A stretch of 64,000 bases of DNA from Deferribacteraceae bacterium UBA6793 (GCA_002452405.1 DKFP01000008.1:1-64000), one strand, 5' to 3'; shown: positions 32,840-42,002, numbered from the stretch's first letter. A program made the numbers and translations. Notes: a model not told the origin generated them from the letters alone.

Positions 32840-34264
32840 TTATGCCTCTGAGGGTGCAAGATCGCTGCGGAGAATTTCGATTATCTCGGCGGCAGTGATG
32901 CTGTCTCTTCCGTCTTTGATGAAATCCCCTATCTTTTTCAGCGTGTCTCCGGCTGTGATGAGGTAATGCTCAATATAGCCGTTTTTATAGATTGTGGGCA
33001 GTCCGATGTTAGCCACCAGAGCGTTGCAGAGGCATTTTCTGCCCTCAGTTTCCTCTTTCAGTCCGCCTTTTGCGATGTATGCGTCAACCGGTTCGGCAGC
33101 GCAACGGTATCCTATTGAACCGTCAGCTTTTTTATAGAGTGAGCGCAGATATCCGAGGTTGCATATTCTGGGTCTTTTCAGATATGTTTCAAGCTCGGAA
33201 AGGGTATCCTGAAGTTTCGCAACCTTAAAGGGAAATCCCGTGGGGGATGCCTTTGGGTCGGTGAAAACGTCGGGTATGCGCTGGATTATTGCTTTTTTGA
33301 TGCTGTCCACAAAGCCGGACTCTTTGCACATGGCGAAGATGGTTCCCACCTGAATACCCTGTGCGCCCGCTGCTATGGCTGCTTTCAGCTTTCCGGGTTC
33401 GCCCCATGAACCGCCCAGCCAGAAGGGCACACCGAGTGACTGAACCTTTTCAAGCTCAACCTCGTCCTTTTCCGTATAGATGGGTTCTCCTTTTGCGTCA
33501 AGCTCCATGCCGCCTCTGGGGGGTGCGTTGTGTCCGCCTGCGGAGTTGTGTTCTATGACAAGCCCGTCAACAGCGGGTTTTGTCTTTTTGACCATGGTTG
33601 TTGCCAGAATGTTTGAGGACACAATGGCATAGAATTTGGGTCTTGCAAGCTCTTTGAGATGTGCGCCCATTATTACTTTGGGGCTGAAAGTTATTCTGTA
33701 GTCCTCGTCCTTGTCTGCTCCTGCAACGTTAAGACGCAGGCTTGCGTCCTCGCCTTTTGCGAAACTGTCAAGAACCGCGGGTATTTCTCTGGGGATTCCG
33801 GCGCCCATAACGATGTAGTCAACTCCGGCGAGCATAGCGCCGTAGATTGAGCTGAGGTTGGGGAGAATGACCTTTTCCATCAGGTTGATACCAATGGGGT
33901 TGCTGTGACCCTCTTTTGCGAGGAACACTTCGCAGAAGTTAGCTGCTACAGTGAGTTCCTGTAATTCCTTAGAGGGGGTCATGGTGTACATCTCAATCTG
34001 TTTATATGGAGCGGACTCTTCTTTTCCGCCCTCGATGAAGTATGTTTTTATGATTCTTTCCGCTATCTCTCTGACAGGGAACGCGGCGAGAGCTTTTCGC
34101 ATCTGTCCGTCCTTGTCACCGTTCTGAAGTCTGCGTACCAAAATAACGTCCATTGCGGTGCCGGAGACAACCCCTATCTCACCGCTTTCCCCGACTGCGC
34201 GGGCAAGACGCCAATCAGAAACGCCTGCGCCCATACCGCCCTGTAAAATTCTGTACTCTTTCAT
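32840..34264 (-). CDS. Nitronate monooxygenase-like FMN enzyme
   Basis: 474 residues, a TIM barrel of the 2-nitropropane dioxygenase/nitronate monooxygenase family. Visible: LQGGMGAGVSDWRLARAV at the N terminus, DGLVIEHNSAGGHNAPPRGG in the middle (conserved active-site histidine region) and AAGAQGIQVGTIFAMC near the phosphate site. It is about 100 residues longer than short-form enzymes, with a C-terminal cysteine-containing extension (GRKCLCNALVAN), closer to PfaD-like and clostridial long forms. Substrate unknown. Confidence 0.8.
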   Translation of the reverse strand: MKEYRILQGGMGAGVSDWRLARAVGESGEIGVVSGTAMDVILVRRLQNGDKDGQMRKALAAFPVREIAERIIKTYFIEGGKEESAPYKQIEMYTMTPSKELQELTVAANFCEVFLAKEGHSNPIGINLMEKVILPNLSSIYGAMLAGVDYIVMGAGIPREIPAVLDSFAKGEDASLRLNVAGADKDEDYRITFSPKVIMGAHLKELARPKFYAIVSSNILATTMVKKTKPAVDGLVIEHNSAGGHNAPPRGGMELDAKGEPIYTEKDEVELEKVQSLGVPFWLGGSWGEPGKLKAAIAAGAQGIQVGTIFAMCKESGFVDSIKKAIIQRIPDVFTDPKASPTGFPFKVAKLQDTLSELETYLKRPRICNLGYLRSLYKKADGSIGYRCAAEPVDAYIAKGGLKEETEGRKCLCNALVANIGLPTIYKNGYIEHYLITAGDTLKKIGDFIKDGRDSITAAEIIEILRSDLAPSEA

Positions 34265-34450
34265 CCTTGCCTCATATGTTAAACGGCATATGCCGCCATA
34301 GTATTTAACCCCATAACATTATCGTATAGTAACAGTACATGCAAGAGACTATTGCCGATAATTTTAAAATAATTTGTTTCGCTTACTATTTCCGCTCTGT
34401 ATTTTTGAATCTTTTGATATATAATGCAGTATCAACGGATGGAGAGAAGT

Positions 34451-34951
34451 ATGCAGGTCAATCTGGAAGAGAGCAACAACATCACAATCGAGCGGGAGGG
34501 AACTTCCGACAGCTTTATCATGTGCATCGATTCCAGAGTGACGGTGAAACTTTCAAAGTCTGAATTGAGACTCATGCACGCGCTCATCGGCGCGCAGCTT
34601 CAGGACAATCAGAAGCTGGGCAAAGATGCTCTGAAAAAGGTTATGGCGGACGCTCTTTCCACCAACAAGCCTAAAGTGCAGGAAGTGCTGCGCCGTATGA
34701 AACAGGAAGACATCGCTTTTGTCGTGTGGTATATGGGCGATCTGCGCCTTGCCCATGAAATTCTGGGAAACATGTCTAAGCGTGCCGCCGAAGACGTTCA
34801 GGAAACTGTGCGCGAGGCTATCGAACGCCGTATCCGCAAGGAACGCTCAACAGGCAACAACGGATTTGAAAGCCAGATGAACGAATACGGAAAGAACGCT
34901 GTGACTGCATTTCTCAAGCAGGTGTTCGACACTGACAATCTCGCCGTTTAG
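34451..34951 (+). CDS. Small protein with a FliG C-terminal-like motif
   Basis: 166 residues from ATG 34451, with GGAGAG at 34441-34446; the frame is open further upstream to 34424. Residues about 85-140 (MKQEDIAFVVWYMGDLRLAH, then EILGNMSKRAAEDVQETVRE) follow the pattern of the FliG torque domain, where NMSKRAAE is a hallmark. The N-terminal part, about 75 residues, is not recognised. No flagellar genes adjoin. It overlaps the convergent regulator gene by 4 bp. The likeness was seen by eye only. Confidence 0.6.
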   Translation: MQVNLEESNNITIEREGTSDSFIMCIDSRVTVKLSKSELRLMHALIGAQLQDNQKLGKDALKKVMADALSTNKPKVQEVLRRMKQEDIAFVVWYMGDLRLAHEILGNMSKRAAEDVQETVREAIERRIRKERSTGNNGFESQMNEYGKNAVTAFLKQVFDTDNLAV

Positions 34952-37900
34952 TACAGAGCAGCCGATTTTACCAGATAGATAAGCTCTGTCTTTTCCGCTT
35001 TGGAGTAATCCTCTTTATCCAGAAATTCTGAAAATTTATCCAGTACGTTTCTGCACTTCTGAATTTTTCCGTTCAGAGCATAGAAAGAATATGTCATTGC
35101 CACCATGTCCGTTTCATGGATGAATACGCTGAAAAACCTATCCAGCAGTGTTTCGGGGTTGAATATCTCCGGCAGAAAATAGTGGAGGCTGTTCATAAGT
35201 TTCAGCATACTCATAAAACTGACGTCGGTTTCCCTGCGTTTGTGCTCCACAGGCGCAACGTCCGTCAGTCCTTCGAAAAACCTGCCTTTAAAGAGGGTTT
35301 CCGCCTCGGCAACGCTGATTGCCGTGGAAATATAATCTCCGCGGGCATAGCTTTCGGATGCGTTCTTAATCAGAATGTTAAACCTTTCGGAATCACATTT
35401 TATATTATGTATTTTCAGCATCCCGTTCTGGAGGGATATGTAGTTTTTCGGATCGATTCCGGTAAAGGTGTCCGCCAGCAGTTTTCTGAAACGTGAAAGC
35501 AGGTTGTCCAGACTTCGACGGGCGTTTTCCCTGCTGCTTTCCGACCACAGATATACCTGCATCTGTTCCTGATCAATGGTGAATCCGGGACTGGAAAGGA
35601 GTATGGCGAGCATGGAGCGGAACTGCACACTTATGTCGGAACAGTCAAGCGTCTGCTGACCGAAAGAGACGGACAGATTGTCCAGAGCTGTGATGTGCAT
35701 CACGGGGATGGGGTGCATATTTTTGTCGAACGCTGTGTCCAGCTTCTGAAATGCAAGATCAACTGCGAAAGCTGAAACGGACGGTTCATTGACCGTATAT
35801 ATGCAGGTATTCAGCAGAACCTCCTGCATAAGCCCGCTGAGATGCGTATATCCAATTTTTTTCATGAGTTTGATGCAGAAAATGGCATGTTCTCTGGCGC
35901 GCATCCTGTCCCCTATGTTGTTGTAAAGATAGGAGAGATACGAGTGCGCACAGGCGGAGGCGTTGTCGTTTACGGGTGTTCTTTCCTGATTTGCCGATTT
36001 GGTCAGGTGAAGAATCGCCTTTTTATGGTTGCCGATGAAGGTGTATGCGGCTCCGGCGGCTACTTCACCGAAAGCGGTGAAAAAATTATTGACTTCGCAA
36101 CTGCGGGCTTTAAGCGACGCTTCCGCAACAGAAGCCGCGCTTTCGTCACATTCGTAGGCGAGCACCATCGCCTTGAACCCCAAAAGGAGAGCCGCCATGT
36201 GCTCCGGCAGGTTGTTTATGTTGCTGTCTGTTAGCCTGCTCAGAATTATTTTTGCGAGTTCCATATCTCCTCTGGAAAATGCATATTCCAGCTCGCATAT
36301 ATCCGCAAAAGCAGTCAGCCTGAAGCTGTGCTCCATATGCAGGCGATATTTTCTCTGCACCAGATTCATGAGCAGATGCATAAGATGGAACTGCCCCGTT
36401 ATTGCCAGATAATGGTTGAGGAGGTTTGTCATGGACAGTTTCAGAAACCCTTCCTGTTTAACTGTGATTATCTTCTGGAATGTGATGTTGCAGTATTTTT
36501 CCGCCATCCTTTTTTCACAGACAGTCATATGAGACGATATGAAGAGTGAATAGAGGTGAAGTTTGAAACTTTCGGCGTTATATTTTTCCGCCAGAGCAAG
36601 AGACCGGCTGAGATATTCCACAGCAAGATGCCCGCTTACGAAATTGAAGCATCCCATTCCGAATGCCGCACAGACAATCATTTTCACCGGCTCTTCCAGT
36701 TCGTCGCATGTTTCCGACATCATTGACTTTATCTTGACAAAATACTTTTCCGCTTCGGTAAGATTCCCCTCTATGCCCAGATAATAGCTTAGTAACCCGC
36801 AGGCGGATATGATGGTTCCTGCTCTGTTTCCGTATATTGTAAATGTATCCAGCGTATGAAAAAAGATTTCTTTTGTCTTTTCAGGAGACACCGCCAGAAG
36901 CAGCTGACCATAGGCAAGCGGTATCCATGCTCTGTTTCTGAAAACGTCCGCAGGCACAGCGGAGAAAGTTTCGGCAAGATGCATCTTGGCTTCATTGAGG
37001 ATTATTCCAGAGAAATTCTTTTGCAGGTAATCTTCAAGTTTATCAAAATTTTCCGCTGCTATCATATACTCGATTACTGCCGGCAGGTTTTGTCTCTCGG
37101 CTTCGTATTCGGCGGCAAGGTTGTAAAAAGAATTTCTCTCAAACACAGGCAGCTTTGTCACCGCCTCTTTTTTCATCCATTCACGGAACAGCCTGTTAAA
37201 TCTGTATACGTCGTCCCGCTTTTTTATGACCAGCATGGTTTCATCGTGCAGTTTAAGTATGAGTTTTTCTGCAAAATCTGTATTGTCCGCGATGCTGAGA
37301 AGCTGTGTGCTGAAAGAGGGGAGCAGGGATAGTTTCAGCAGAAGATTGTATTCTTCCGGCATAAGCCTCCTTACCGCGGCGATGAATATTCCGTTGCAGG
37401 CTTCTTCCGCAAATCCGGGCTTAAACACTGCCTCTGCTCCGGCGTCCGCCATTGCGCAGATCACGGTTGCCGTGTATGATATCACCCCTTCGGTGATATC
37501 GTATATCTTGTCCAGAGAGCGGAAAGTCACCGTTTCGTCCAGACAGGCGATAGCCAACTCTTTAAACTCGTCAGGAGTAAGTCTCAGATAATCTTCATCT
37601 ATTATGTATGTTTCCCTGTTGATACGTGGATATTCCGATGGGAATCCTTTGGTTTTGTGGGTACAGACGGCAAAAGAGAGATTTCCGCCGGAAAGCTGCA
37701 AAGCGGACATCATGGAGAGATAGGTCACTCCCTTTGTTTTTAACGTATGGATATCGTCCAGTATGATAAGGGTTTTTGTTCTGGAACTCTTCCTGTATTC
37801 TCTCAGAAGAGCCGCCAGCAGGTTTCCCGCTTCAAGAGGTGTTATACCGGTTACTTCCGCCTGTTCCATGTGCTCCGAGATAAAGTCAGGATGGGACTGC

Positions 37901-38139
37901 CTGAGGGCTCTGTAAAGATTTCGGCAGAAATATTCAGGGGTTCTGTCTTTTTGGGTTATCTGGTAATATATTGTTCTTTCAAAGTATTTTTCCCCTATCC
38001 CAAGAGCGAATCCGGTTTTTCCTGCACCTTCACCGGCTGTCAGCATAAAGATATTTTTTGTCTGCATGTGAGGTGACAGTGCGGAAAGTTTTGAGCATCT
38101 GTTTATATATTTGTTTGTATATTGTTTATTTTCATTCAT
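34948..38139 (-). CDS. Large STAND/TPR regulator with winged-helix and BTAD-like C terminus
   Basis: 1063 residues. Walker A GEGAGKT (about 36-42) and Walker B LIILDDIH (about 127-134) give an NTPase like MalT/LuxR-type STAND proteins. A long alpha-helical TPR-like region follows (about 330-790). Near 800-890 a winged-helix segment appears (LSVSFGQQTLD to FRKLLAD), then a BTAD-like helical domain (ISTAISVAEAETLFKGRFFE). This order suits a signal-gated transcription activator. It diverges from the B12-controlled unit. Targets are unknown. Confidence 0.75.
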   Translation of the reverse strand: MNENKQYTNKYINRCSKLSALSPHMQTKNIFMLTAGEGAGKTGFALGIGEKYFERTIYYQITQKDRTPEYFCRNLYRALRQSHPDFISEHMEQAEVTGITPLEAGNLLAALLREYRKSSRTKTLIILDDIHTLKTKGVTYLSMMSALQLSGGNLSFAVCTHKTKGFPSEYPRINRETYIIDEDYLRLTPDEFKELAIACLDETVTFRSLDKIYDITEGVISYTATVICAMADAGAEAVFKPGFAEEACNGIFIAAVRRLMPEEYNLLLKLSLLPSFSTQLLSIADNTDFAEKLILKLHDETMLVIKKRDDVYRFNRLFREWMKKEAVTKLPVFERNSFYNLAAEYEAERQNLPAVIEYMIAAENFDKLEDYLQKNFSGIILNEAKMHLAETFSAVPADVFRNRAWIPLAYGQLLLAVSPEKTKEIFFHTLDTFTIYGNRAGTIISACGLLSYYLGIEGNLTEAEKYFVKIKSMMSETCDELEEPVKMIVCAAFGMGCFNFVSGHLAVEYLSRSLALAEKYNAESFKLHLYSLFISSHMTVCEKRMAEKYCNITFQKIITVKQEGFLKLSMTNLLNHYLAITGQFHLMHLLMNLVQRKYRLHMEHSFRLTAFADICELEYAFSRGDMELAKIILSRLTDSNINNLPEHMAALLLGFKAMVLAYECDESAASVAEASLKARSCEVNNFFTAFGEVAAGAAYTFIGNHKKAILHLTKSANQERTPVNDNASACAHSYLSYLYNNIGDRMRAREHAIFCIKLMKKIGYTHLSGLMQEVLLNTCIYTVNEPSVSAFAVDLAFQKLDTAFDKNMHPIPVMHITALDNLSVSFGQQTLDCSDISVQFRSMLAILLSSPGFTIDQEQMQVYLWSESSRENARRSLDNLLSRFRKLLADTFTGIDPKNYISLQNGMLKIHNIKCDSERFNILIKNASESYARGDYISTAISVAEAETLFKGRFFEGLTDVAPVEHKRRETDVSFMSMLKLMNSLHYFLPEIFNPETLLDRFFSVFIHETDMVAMTYSFYALNGKIQKCRNVLDKFSEFLDKEDYSKAEKTELIYLVKSAALY

Positions 38140-38224
38140 ATAATACTAGTAACAAAAGAATATAGAGGTAGCAAGACATTTATTTAAGATTTATTTAAGA
38201 TGACTGTGGTAATCTTTGAGCAAG

Positions 38225-38348
38225 ATAATATTCCGGCGTAATTGCAGGTACACCGGATTCGGCTTTTAAAGCCTATTATCCCTGAACTCAACTCCTATCT
38301 TGTTTCCATTTGAAATCCCCTCCGTAACACCCCTTCGGAGGGGTTTTT
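38225..38348 (+). ncRNA. Candidate small RNA ending at an orphan terminator
   Basis: CCCCTCCG (38317-38324) pairs with CGGAGGGG (38336-38343), followed by TTTTT: a strong plus-strand terminator with no plus-strand gene for 3.3 kb upstream. The region before it has a GGCTTTTAAAGCC palindrome and a possible GATAAT -10 box at about 38224. It could be a short RNA or a stop for readthrough. Confidence 0.4.
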
Positions 38349-38383
38349 CTATGTCAGTCTTGACATATTCCGATTTATCGTTC

Positions 38384-38560
38384 AGAATTACCTTGCAGTC
38401 TGACAAGGGTGCAGGCAGAAAAAGGGAAACCGGTTGAAATCCGGTGCTGTCCCGCAGCTGTAAACCTGACGAAACCCCGAACTATTGTCACTGTGCCGCA
38501 GAGCACGGGAAGGCAGGGGGATTAGAATGACGGTGAGCCAGAACACCTTCTTTGCCTATG
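38384..38560 (+). promoter_or_regulatory. Cobalamin (B12) riboswitch
   Basis: The core runs GGGTGCAGGCAG, GGGAAACCGGTTGAAATCCG, TGCTGTCCCGCAGCTGTAAA, GTCACTG, GGGAAGGCAGGGGG and the B12-box region GAGCCAGAACACC. These are the conserved blocks of AdoCbl riboswitches in the right order. It lies about 80 bp upstream of cbiK and should shut it off when B12 is plentiful. Confidence 0.9.
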
Positions 38561-38639
38561 AACTTTACGAGGATAGAGGAACCCCGTTCCACGTTCAAGA
38601 ACACCCTATACAGTATAATAATATTTTTCGGAGGCGTTG

Positions 38640-39617
38640 ATGCGTACATTTGTTACGTCCGTAATCATGCTCCTGCTGGCTGTTTCGGGTGCTTTTGCAG
38701 CGGAGATGAGTATGGAAAAAGAGAAAACGAAAGAGAAAAACGCGGTTGTTATTGCCGCATTCGGAACCACCTATGAATCCACATTGGATTCACTTCTTAA
38801 AATCGAAAGTGATATCAGGGCGGCTGTGGGCAAAGACGTGCCCGTCCGCATGGCGTTCACTTCGAATATCATCAGAAAAATATGGCACGAAAGACAGAAC
38901 GACGCAGCTTATAAGGCAGAGCACAAAGAGGTTCCCGCGTATCTTTATGAAGTTAAGAACGTGCTGGGCACTATGGCTGACCTTCAGAATGAGGGATACC
39001 GCAATATCGTCGTTCAGCCCACTTATCTCACATCAGGCGAGGAATACAGCGACCTTAAAGCCTACGTTGACGGTCTTGACGGTATAAAAACCCTTAAAGA
39101 CAAATGGAAACCCTTCAGCAAACTCGCAACAGGTAAACCCATCACAGGTGACTACGACTATCACGAAGACCTTGAAACCTTCGCAAAGTCCCTGAAAAAA
39201 GACGTCGACCTCGCCGCAGCATCCTCATCTGCACTGGTCTACATGGGACATGGAAACGAGCACCTTTCAACAGGCATCTACTATGAACTGGAAAAACTTC
39301 TGAACGAAATGTATCCCAAAACGAAAATATATGTGGGTACAGTTGAAGGACATCCCGATCTGGACGAAGTCGTTGGAAAGCTGAAAGCGGATAAAGTTAA
39401 AAAGATAACTCTGAAACCTCTCATGGTTGTTGCCGGCGACCACGCCAACAACGACATGGCAGGGGATGAAGAGGACTCATGGAAAACGATTTTCGTTAAG
39501 GCTGGAATCAAAGTTACGCCGGTTCTTGAAGGTCTGGGCGAAAACTCTCTTGTCAGAAAGATAGTTGTGGATAATATGCTGAAAGCTGCGGCCGAAGCAG
39601 ATATAAAGCTGAAATAA
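38640..39617 (+). CDS. cbiK: Exported sirohydrochlorin cobaltochelatase CbiK
   Basis: 325 residues from ATG 38640, with GGAGG at 38630-38634; a TTG lies one codon upstream. A signal peptide (VTSVIMLLLAVSGAFA) sends it to the periplasm, like CbiK-P of Desulfovibrio. Metal-site histidines lie in VYMGHGNEHLSTGIYYELE and VEGHPDLDEV. The protein starts its mature part with VVIAAFGTTYEST. It inserts cobalt, or possibly iron into a tetrapyrrole as proposed for the periplasmic forms. The riboswitch upstream ties it to B12. Confidence 0.9.
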   Translation: MRTFVTSVIMLLLAVSGAFAAEMSMEKEKTKEKNAVVIAAFGTTYESTLDSLLKIESDIRAAVGKDVPVRMAFTSNIIRKIWHERQNDAAYKAEHKEVPAYLYEVKNVLGTMADLQNEGYRNIVVQPTYLTSGEEYSDLKAYVDGLDGIKTLKDKWKPFSKLATGKPITGDYDYHEDLETFAKSLKKDVDLAAASSSALVYMGHGNEHLSTGIYYELEKLLNEMYPKTKIYVGTVEGHPDLDEVVGKLKADKVKKITLKPLMVVAGDHANNDMAGDEEDSWKTIFVKAGIKVTPVLEGLGENSLVRKIVVDNMLKAAAEADIKLK

Positions 39618-39638
39618 CAGCCTGTTTTGCAGACATAA

Positions 39639-39664
39639 CGCCGGAGTGCCCTCACACTCCGGCG
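39639..39664 (+). terminator. Strong hairpin between cbiK and the SUMT gene
   Basis: CGCCGGAGTG (39639-39648) pairs with CACTCCGGCG (39655-39664) perfectly. No T run follows, so it may only reduce readthrough into the next gene. Confidence 0.6.
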
Positions 39665-39682
39665 TATTACAAAGAGACGTAA

Positions 39683-40393
39683 ATGAAAAGCGAACTTATT
39701 ATAATAGGCGCGGGACTGGGCGCTAAATCCATCACTCTGGAAGGGCTTGAAACGCTGAAAAGCGCAGACAGTGTTCTTTATGACAAACTTCTGCACCCCG
39801 CCGTACTTGAAATGATACCTGAAGATGCTGAACGCGTCAGCGTCGGCAAAGACCCGTATAACAAACACTGCATCCGGCAGGAAGACATAAACACCGTCAT
39901 TGCGGAACATCTTCAACGCCACAGGCGGGTTGTTCGGCTGAAAGGTGGCGACAGCACGCTGTTTGCCCGCTCGCTGGAAGAAACGGAAACTGCGGAAGCC
40001 TGCGGAGCGTCCTCACGGATAATCCCTGGCGTGACGTCTGCTTCCACTCTTGCGGCTAAAATTTCTAAGGCTCTCACCGACAGAAGGAAGGTGTCCGGGT
40101 GCGTTTTCATCACCGGACATTCAAAAAACGGGGACTGCCCATACAGCTTTAAGGCGCTGGCGGAACTTGGTCTGACAATTGTGATATATATGGGTGTTAA
40201 AAACGGCGGGTACATAGCCGAACAGCTTATTTCAAACGGAATGAACGGGAGCACTCAGGTTGTTATCGGCAGCAAACTTGAATCAGACGATGAGCGGCTT
40301 TGCATAACCACACTCGAGTCTCTGGGCGACGTGCTGGCAACGGGCGAATATGACCACCCTGCGACAATTATAATAGGTGACGTTTCCGGTTAA
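39683..40393 (+). CDS. cobA: Uroporphyrinogen-III C-methyltransferase (SUMT)
   Basis: 236 residues of the tetrapyrrole methylase family. IIIGAGLGAKSITLEGLETL is the N-terminal glycine loop (a variant of the usual VGAGPGD), VVRLKGGDSTLFARSLEE is the signature, and PGVTSASTLAAKI the third motif. It makes precorrin-2 for siroheme or B12, which fits its place after cbiK. AAAGAGACGT precedes the ATG. The N-terminal loop is atypical, so another methylase of the family is possible. Confidence 0.8.
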   Translation: MKSELIIIGAGLGAKSITLEGLETLKSADSVLYDKLLHPAVLEMIPEDAERVSVGKDPYNKHCIRQEDINTVIAEHLQRHRRVVRLKGGDSTLFARSLEETETAEACGASSRIIPGVTSASTLAAKISKALTDRRKVSGCVFITGHSKNGDCPYSFKALAELGLTIVIYMGVKNGGYIAEQLISNGMNGSTQVVIGSKLESDDERLCITTLESLGDVLATGEYDHPATIIIGDVSG

Positions 40394-40414
40394 AGCGCAT
40401 ATCGCATAAAGCAA

Positions 40415-40560
40415 TATGAGACTGCTTCATCCCCTTGTGGTTCGCAGAGACGTGATTCTTGTTCCGTCTTCGCGGGAAGCACCAGCCGAAGGCTGAATGA
40501 GTCCACTTTTAACTATTTGTCGAATAAAGCTACGCTGCGATCCCGTTTTGATTTGATTTT
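40415..40560. repeat. Dispersed MITE-like repeat, copy G
   Basis: GAGACTGCTTCATCCCC, GTTCGCAGAGACGTGATTC, CGTCTTCGCGGGAAGCACCA, CCACTTTTAACTATTTGTCG and GCGATCCCGT follow in family order. It fills the 209-bp gap between the SUMT gene and the DUF2023 gene. Confidence 0.75.
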
Positions 40561-40602
40561 GGTATGTTTTCATAAAATACGTTATTTTTTATGAATAATG
40601 CG

Positions 40603-40959
40603 CTAACCGCAGCAAGCGGCGCAATATTGCTTTTCGATGTTGCCGAGGTAGCGTTCGCATTGCTTGGTGACGTCGTATCCCAGCAGCACTCCAAGTATGA
40701 AATCCTCTTTTTCGTCGAAACTGTTGAGAGGCTTGTCACCGAAACTTTTTATAATGCTGATACAGGGGCAGTCGCCGAAGAAGAAATTGACGCGACCCTC
40801 TTTTGCCGGGGTTTCGTGCCAGTTTATCCCGCTTCTTTTCAGTTTTATGCGGCATACTTCAGACTCTTCTATGCGCGCGGTGTAAAGCACCAGACGGCGT
40901 ATCCCTTTTTTATATTCGTAAAGAAGGTGTGAAAAGAGTCTGTTTTCGGCGTTGCTCAT
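40603..40959 (-). CDS. DUF2023 family protein
   Basis: 118 residues from ATG 40959 (MSNAENRLFSHLLYEYKKG); the frame extends further upstream but the overlapping stop of the DUF2325 gene supports this start. Visible: GIRRLVLYTARIEESEV, then NFFFGDCPCISIIKSFGDKP, and a cysteine-rich end QYCAACCG. The family has no settled function. Stop and start overlap as TGATG with the gene upstream, so the two are co-translated. A Fur-like site controls the pair. Confidence 0.75.
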   Translation of the reverse strand: MSNAENRLFSHLLYEYKKGIRRLVLYTARIEESEVCRIKLKRSGINWHETPAKEGRVNFFFGDCPCISIIKSFGDKPLNSFDEKEDFILGVLLGYDVTKQCERYLGNIEKQYCAACCG

Positions 40960-41294
40960 CAGTTGGCTCTCCTTGATTCGGCATGGAGCAGGCATCCCTT
41001 GCAATCTTCCTTGCATCCCATGGCTTCTTTTATGATACAGCTTACGGATTCCGGGCTTGTTCTGTCCGTGCAGATGAATGGTATGTCGTGTCTGCGGCAG
41101 ATATTTTTTGCCTTGTTTATCATATTATGGCTGGAAAGTGTCGTAAGAAAGACCACGCAGTTGGTGCATTTTATACTGTTCTCAAACGAGTTGCTCATTT
41201 CATTGAAAACCTTTGCCTTGAATCCTATCTGTTTACATGCAGCCAGATATTCGTTTTCTCTTCTCTGAAGACCGCCGATTATACAGACTTTCAT
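40959..41294 (-). CDS. DUF2325 family protein
   Basis: About 111 residues from the second ATG, which has AAGGAG six bases upstream; an ATG two codons earlier abuts that site. KVCIIGGLQRRENEYLAACK at the start, VVFLTTLSSHNMINKAKNIC in the middle and a cysteine cluster (MGCKEDCKGCLL) near the end fit DUF2325, a Rossmann-like small family. A metal or redox role is suggested by the cysteines and the iron-type operator. Not characterised. Confidence 0.75.
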   Translation of the reverse strand: MKVCIIGGLQRRENEYLAACKQIGFKAKVFNEMSNSFENSIKCTNCVVFLTTLSSHNMINKAKNICRRHDIPFICTDRTSPESVSCIIKEAMGCKEDCKGCLLHAESRRAN

Positions 41295-41320
41295 ATGCAT
41301 CTCCTTGTTTGATGAATAAT

Positions 41321-41342
41321 GATATTGATACTTAATATCAAT
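41321..41342. promoter_or_regulatory. Fur-like operator between DUF2325 and nitroreductase genes
   Basis: ATTGATA-CTTAA-TATCAAT is a perfect 7-5-7 inverted repeat. The 19-mer GATATTGATACTTAATATC (41321-41339) matches the Fur consensus at 15 of 19 positions. It lies about 27 bp upstream of the DUF2325 start and about 90 bp from the nitroreductase. Confidence 0.6.
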
Positions 41343-41429
41343 AAGAGATAAAAGTCAACAGGATTTTTCTATTTATTTTGTCTCTTTTGCAGATTAGTAT
41401 ATTTTATAACAGGAAAAGGAGAGGGTGTT

Positions 41430-42002
41430 ATGCTGGATTTGATAAAGAGAACAAGATCTTACAGGCGTTTTGATAATTCAAGGAAGCTGGATGTAAAATT
41501 TATGTCTGAGCTTATAGATGCGGCTCGTCTGGCGCAGAGCGCTGCGAATGCTCAACCGTTGAGATATGTTACGGTGTGCGGCGAAGAGATGTGCGCAAAA
41601 ATATATCCTGAGCTTCGCTGGGCGGGCAGGCTGAAAGACTGGGATGGTCCCGCGGAGTCCGAACGACCCGTTGCTTACGTTGCTGTGTATGCTGATACAC
41701 AGGCTCCCGCTGTTGCAAACCCTGTGGTTGATTCGGGCATTTCCATGCAGAACATGTGCCTTTATGCCATGGAGAAGGGTGTCGGTAGCTGTATGATAGG
41801 CAACTGTATGAAAAAAGAGATAAATGCTCTGCTGGGCATTGGAGAAAGATATAATCTGCTGTGGGTTGTAGCATTCGGTTATCCCGTTGAGAACGTAGTG
41901 CTGACGGAATGTACCGGGGACGTTGCTTATTATCGTGATGCCGAAGGGAATCACTTCGTGCCGAAATATAAGAGCGAGGATGTTTTACTGGGCAGCCTTT
42001 GA
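41430..42002 (+). CDS. Nitroreductase-family flavoprotein
   Basis: 190 residues with the FMN-binding pattern of the family: RTRSYRRFDNSRKL at the start, AARLAQSAANAQPLRYV, a central VVDSGISMQNMCLYAMEKGVG and GIGERYNLLWVVAFGYP. It probably reduces a quinone, nitro or related substrate with NAD(P)H. AGGAAAAGGAGAGGGTGTT precedes the ATG (strong site). It is divergent from the DUF2325/DUF2023 pair and shares the Fur-like operator region. Confidence 0.88.
   Translation: MLDLIKRTRSYRRFDNSRKLDVKFMSELIDAARLAQSAANAQPLRYVTVCGEEMCAKIYPELRWAGRLKDWDGPAESERPVAYVAVYADTQAPAVANPVVDSGISMQNMCLYAMEKGVGSCMIGNCMKKEINALLGIGERYNLLWVVAFGYPVENVVLTECTGDVAYYRDAEGNHFVPKYKSEDVLLGSL

Noticed and set aside
34451..34951. 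True flagellar motor gene fliG
   Set aside because: The protein is half the length of FliG, lacks the N and middle domains, and no flagellar genes are near.
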